Positions 61,042-64,000 of a stretch of DNA of 64,000 nt are shown piece by piece (the first letter of the stretch is position 1; each line of letters opens with the position of its first letter). The notes below the pieces were generated by a model. That model was not told the origin of the DNA. It saw nothing but the letters and a program-made list of their open reading frames with translations, and ran no database searches. The stretch comes from Dehalobacter alkaniphilus. Its GTDB lineage: Bacteria; Bacillota; Desulfitobacteriia; Desulfitobacteriales; Syntrophobotulaceae. The position numbers and the translations under genes were made by a program. Where the stretch lies: contig CP148031.1 of NCBI GenBank assembly GCA_040500365.1, positions 558,001 to 622,000 of the forward strand, read 5' to 3'.

Positions 61042-61809
61042 ATGCAAAATCAGTTTTCCCGTACGGCATTGTTGATTGGTCAGGAGGGCCTGTCAAAACT
61101 TCAGAGCAGCAAAGTGTATATTTTCGGTTTGGGCGGGGTCGGCTCCTATACGGCCGAAGCCCTGGCCAGAGCTGGTATAGGTTTCTTTAAACTTGTCGAT
61201 TTTGATGAGATTTGCCTGACAAACATTAACCGGCAGCTTCATGCCTTGCACTCGACGATTGGTAAAGCCAAGGTTGAGGTAATGAAACAAAGGATACTGG
61301 ATATCAACCCCAACGCAAAAATAGAAACCTTCCAGTTCTTTTATCAAGAGGAAGGAGCTGAAGTTTTCTTTGCCGAGAAACCGGATTATGTGGTTGATGC
61401 AATCGATACGGTAAAAAGCAAAGTAAGTCTGGCCAAAGAATGTCACCGGAGAGGGATTCCGCTCATCTCGTGTATGGGAGCCGGCAACCGTCTGGATGCA
61501 CTCAGTTTTCGCGTCGCCGATATATCCAAAACAAGCGGCTGCCCTTTAGCCAAAGCAGTACGCAAACTCCTGAAACGGGAAGGTATTACGCAGGGGTTCA
61601 AAGTCGTCTTTTCTCCGGAACCTACTTTGAAGCCTTTGGAACAGGAAACGAGCTGCGAGTCCAATTGTATTTGCCCCAGTGGTGATGCCCACTGTTCCTT
61701 GAAACGTCAGATCCCCGGTAGTATATCTTACGTTCCATCGATGGCTGGTCTGCTGATGGCAGGGGAAGTCGTTAAGGATATTATCAAGAAAAATTTTAAT
61801 CGGGATTAA
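61042..61809 (+). CDS. tcdA: TcdA, tRNA threonylcarbamoyladenosine dehydratase
   Basis: 255 residues, E1/ThiF-like enzyme: FGLGGVGSYTAEALARAGIG binds ATP, NINRQLHAL and DAIDTVKSK are conserved, and a cysteine pair in CESNCICPSGDAHC may hold zinc. It cyclises t6A in tRNAs to ct6A. Only 2 bases separate it from copZ; it is probably part of the same transcript, though unrelated in function. Confidence 0.9.
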   Translation: MQNQFSRTALLIGQEGLSKLQSSKVYIFGLGGVGSYTAEALARAGIGFFKLVDFDEICLTNINRQLHALHSTIGKAKVEVMKQRILDINPNAKIETFQFFYQEEGAEVFFAEKPDYVVDAIDTVKSKVSLAKECHRRGIPLISCMGAGNRLDALSFRVADISKTSGCPLAKAVRKLLKREGITQGFKVVFSPEPTLKPLEQETSCESNCICPSGDAHCSLKRQIPGSISYVPSMAGLLMAGEVVKDIIKKNFNRD

Positions 61810-61878
61810 AATAACCCTATTTTGGGAATGATGATTGAAAATTGTTGGTTTCACGGTGAATATGGAGTAAAAAATGAC

Positions 61879-61915
61879 TTGACGAACAACAATAAGTAGT
61901 TGTATTATACAACTA
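61879..61915 (+). promoter_or_regulatory. marR promoter with 19-bp palindromic operator
   Basis: TTGACG (61879-61884), 18-base spacer, TATTAT (61903-61908). TAGTTGTATTATACAACTA (61897-61915) is a perfect palindrome that covers the -10 box and ends just before the ribosome site, so the MarR protein would block its own promoter. Confidence 0.75.
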
Positions 61916-61928
61916 AGGAGAGGTGCCG

Positions 61929-62390
61929 ATGAAAAACAACCGTCAATTGCTTTGTCTGCTTGCTGAAATGACTAAAGCGTCCAGATGCTGCCAGCAGGAT
62001 GCGATCCTTGGCGGGGGTGTCACGTTTACCCAGTTTTATATTCTGGACCTCGTAGGAAGCTATGGTACAATGCAGCTTTCGGATTTACACCCATTACTTG
62101 GCGTCGAAAAAAGTACCTCGACGAGACTGATTGAACCCCTTGTCCAGCAGGAGTTGATTGTCAAGCAAAGGTCTGAAATTGACTGCAGGGCCATAAATCT
62201 GGTCCTGACAGGCAAAGGTCAGAAAACGAAGGACGATTTATGGAAACGCGTAGATCTTTTTTTAAGAAAACTATCGGCGGAAATCCCGGAAGAAAAACAA
62301 GAAGAAGTTTACGAGAACGCATGGATATTTCTCAAAGCGGTGAAAAGAGTTCTTAATCAAGATTGCTTTGAGATGAATATGATGCCTTAG
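61929..62390 (+). CDS. MarR-family transcriptional regulator
   Basis: 153 residues from ATG 61929, AAGGAGAGG ahead. Winged-helix MarR pattern: FTQFYILDLVGSYGTMQLSD, then LLGVEKSTSTRLIEPLVQQE and the wing RSEIDCRAINLVLTGKG. Several cysteines near the N-terminus (RCCQQD, CLL) could give redox or metal sensing; this is inference. It probably represses itself through the palindrome at -10 and perhaps the small downstream peptide gene. Confidence 0.85.
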   Translation: MKNNRQLLCLLAEMTKASRCCQQDAILGGGVTFTQFYILDLVGSYGTMQLSDLHPLLGVEKSTSTRLIEPLVQQELIVKQRSEIDCRAINLVLTGKGQKTKDDLWKRVDLFLRKLSAEIPEEKQEEVYENAWIFLKAVKRVLNQDCFEMNMMP

Positions 62391-62420
62391 GAAATTTCCG
62401 GTGAGAGGAGGTGTACACAA

Positions 62421-62483
62421 ATGTTTACAAAACATTGGATGTTGCGTGAAACCGCTCATTGCAAAGAAGGCTGCATAATTTAG
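62421..62483 (+). CDS. 20-residue peptide ORF behind marR
   Basis: ATG 62421 with a very strong GAGAGGAGGTG site 6-8 bases ahead encodes MFTKHWMLRETAHCKEGCII. It has two cysteines and two histidines in HxKEGC-like spacing. No family is known to me. It stands between marR and a terminator (62512), probably on the marR message. Confidence 0.4.
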   Translation: MFTKHWMLRETAHCKEGCII

Positions 62484-62511
62484 TCTTGGGGAAGACGGTA
62501 AACTCCCTGGA

Positions 62512-62537
62512 AGAGCTCGTTAATCGGGCTCTTTTTT
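62512..62537 (+). terminator. Terminator after the marR transcript
   Basis: AGAGCTC (62512-62518) pairs with GGGCTCT (62526-62532), with one G-T pair, then six T. Confidence 0.75.
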
Positions 62538-62674
62538 CAGCTTGCTGCGTTTGGCAGTGTTTTTTCAATCTAACCATCTGATCCTATTAAAACCATAGAA
62601 ATTATGGTATATTAAGCTGAAAAGAATATCATACAGCTTAATAAACATTCAGATATACAAAAAGAGGCTGATCA

Positions 62675-63490
62675 ATGGATTACAAAGATAAACTTGTTCT
62701 GCTGAAACAAGAACTCAAGAATATGGATAGGGTAATGATTGCATTTTCCGGAGGGGTGGACAGTACTTTCTTAGTGAAAGTTTCCGAAGACGTTCTTGGT
62801 AAAAATGTGATCGCCGTAACGGCTAAATCTGTTGCTTTCCCGGAGAGAGAGATTCGGGAAGCTGTGCAATTTTGCCGGCAGGAAGGGATTAGTCATTTGC
62901 TTATTGAATCCGAAGAGCTGGATGATCCTGAATTCGGTAAAAATCCTTTTAATCGCTGTTATCTCTGTAAAAAACAATTGTTCAGTAAAATATTGGGGAT
63001 CGCGGCTGAATACGACGCAAAATATATCGTGGAAGGATCCAATGCGGATGATTTAAGCGATTATCGTCCGGGAAGGCAGGCTTTAGAAGAGCTGGGTATA
63101 CAGAGCCCGCTGCTCCAGGCGGGGCTGACGAAAGAAGAAATACGCCTTCTCTCCAAAGAATATGGCTTGACAACCTGGGATAAACCCTCATTTGCCTGTT
63201 TGTCTTCCAGAATCCCCTATGGTGAAGAGATCAACGAAAAGAAACTAAAGATGATTGATTTGGCAGAACAGTATTTGCACGATTTGGGATTCCGTCAAGT
63301 CAGAGTGCGCCACCATGGTGATATTGCCCGGATCGAGGTATCTCCGCAGGAGAATACAAAGATAGTCCAATCGGATTTAGCACAGAAGATCTATAAGACA
63401 TTTGCTGATATTGGATTTACTTATACAACACTTGACCTGAAGGGTTACCGTAGCGGCAGCATGAATGAAAAGATTAACACAAACGGCTGA
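62675..63490 (+). CDS. larE: LarE, ATP-dependent sacrificial sulfur transferase
   Basis: 271 residues. PP-loop ATPase: FSGGVDSTFL near residue 24; NRCYLCKKQLF near residue 90; SFACLSSRIPYG with C175, the cysteine that gives up its sulfur in LarE. It inserts sulfur into the nickel-pincer cofactor of lactate racemase and related enzymes. larB, larC and larA are not in the window. Confidence 0.85.
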   Translation: MDYKDKLVLLKQELKNMDRVMIAFSGGVDSTFLVKVSEDVLGKNVIAVTAKSVAFPEREIREAVQFCRQEGISHLLIESEELDDPEFGKNPFNRCYLCKKQLFSKILGIAAEYDAKYIVEGSNADDLSDYRPGRQALEELGIQSPLLQAGLTKEEIRLLSKEYGLTTWDKPSFACLSSRIPYGEEINEKKLKMIDLAEQYLHDLGFRQVRVRHHGDIARIEVSPQENTKIVQSDLAQKIYKTFADIGFTYTTLDLKGYRSGSMNEKINTNG

Positions 63491-63532
63491 GACCATCTGC
63501 TTATGTAAATTTAAATATTCGGGGGAATCATT

Positions 63533-64000
63533 ATGAGGGAAAATCGTAACACACGAATGAATCAACTTGTTTCGCGTATTGTCTCCAGCTATCAGGAACA
63601 ACCCAATCCCTACAACCAGTTGTCCTGTCAGCTTCCGAACAGGGATGTTATCATCGAGATTATTCATCTCTTGCGGCAGCTTTTATTCCCGGGGTATTTT
63701 GGCAAGCAAAACCTGACTGAAAGCACTTTGGAATATCATGTCGGAAACCTGCTGATCGAGATCAACGAAAAACTGAATCAACAGATAACCCATGCGCTCA
63801 GGCATCAACATGACAATGCGGCATCTTGCGATGATATAGAAATCAGTGAAAAGACAGGAGAAATATGCTCGCATTTCTTGAGCAAAATCCCGGAAATAAG
63901 GGAATATCTGGCCCTGGATGTACAGGCTGCTTTTGACGGAGACCCGGCTGCTGATGATAAAGCGCTTGTAATCTTTGCATATCCAGGTCTTTTGGCAGTC
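63533..64000 (+). CDS. Serine O-acetyltransferase (EpsC/CysE type), 3'-truncated by window edge
   Basis: The first 156 codons are seen, open to the last base. The GGGGGAA site precedes ATG 63533. NPYNQLSCQLPNRDVIIEII, then LRQLLFPGYFGK and the segment IREYLALDVQAAFDGDPAAD are the N-terminal helical domain of the EpsC-type serine acetyltransferase. The end FAYPGLLAV leads into the hexapeptide repeat domain outside the window. It would make O-acetylserine for CysK. Confidence 0.85.
   Translation, partial: MRENRNTRMNQLVSRIVSSYQEQPNPYNQLSCQLPNRDVIIEIIHLLRQLLFPGYFGKQNLTESTLEYHVGNLLIEINEKLNQQITHALRHQHDNAASCDDIEISEKTGEICSHFLSKIPEIREYLALDVQAAFDGDPAADDKALVIFAYPGLLAV

Noticed and set aside
1..64000. 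CRISPR arrays, rRNA genes, intact insertion sequences
   Set aside because: No regularly spaced repeats, rRNA signatures or IS transposase genes with terminal repeats are visible.

Overview
The window looks like a chromosome segment of an anaerobic, spore-forming-type Firmicute of class Clostridia. Shine-Dalgarno sites are strong and often AAGGAGG, TTG and GTG starts are frequent, and the host part carries a c-di-AMP cyclase pair, a glmS ribozyme, an [FeFe]-hydrogenase maturation operon and a double-cubane cluster reductase pair. Gene content fits the Desulfitobacterium/Dehalobacter group of Peptococcales best. That placement is an inference from gene content, not from a marker gene.

Bases 1 to about 27,786 are the right-hand part of a prophage. 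It has a podovirus-like morphogenesis block on the + strand: terminase small and large subunits, portal, scaffold, capsid, decoration protein, tailspike, P22 gp4-like and gp10-like tail proteins, a seven-bladed beta-propeller tail protein and two large internal or ejection proteins. Two small membrane genes on the opposite strand and a C4-type antisense RNA candidate follow, just upstream of a Rha/antirepressor gene. Next come holin, M23 endolysin and a second holin. The right end holds cargo and regulatory genes: a STAS-GHKL ATPase-STAS-like fusion, an XRE repressor divergent from a small HTH protein, and a large protein with a duplicated GYW-type HTH. The element ends in the 3' half of a tRNA-Thr(CGT) gene (27,743-27,786), which is the right attachment site. 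No integrase is visible, so it should lie beyond the left edge together with the intact tRNA.

From 27.8 to 34.2 kb is the hydrogenase H-cluster maturation operon: TM1266-type regulator, hydG, hydE, aspA, hydF. A good promoter and a structured leader with an intrinsic terminator precede it. A minus-strand trio (DUF6320-like zinc-ribbon membrane protein, condensation-type acyltransferase, HSL-type esterase) faces an HD-GYP phosphohydrolase. Small conserved proteins and a MazG-like pyrophosphohydrolase follow.

From 39.1 to 46.8 kb is the cell-wall precursor/c-di-AMP block: cdaA, cdaR, an FAD-dependent dehydrogenase, glmM, the glmS ribozyme with a terminator behind it, and glmS. Downstream are a sensorless sigma-54 activator, a probable decayed gene, and a selenium-linked cluster (YedF-like, DUF3343, cysteine desulfurase/selenocysteine lyase-like).

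The right end holds an RluA-type pseudouridine synthase, cysK and metY (sulfur assimilation, ended by a striking nested palindrome), a LysR regulator divergent from a double-cubane cluster protein and its activase, a copper module (csoR-copA-copZ) with a GC-rich CsoR operator, tcdA, a self-regulated marR with a 19-bp palindrome over its -10 box, larE, and the 5' part of a serine acetyltransferase gene cut by the window edge.
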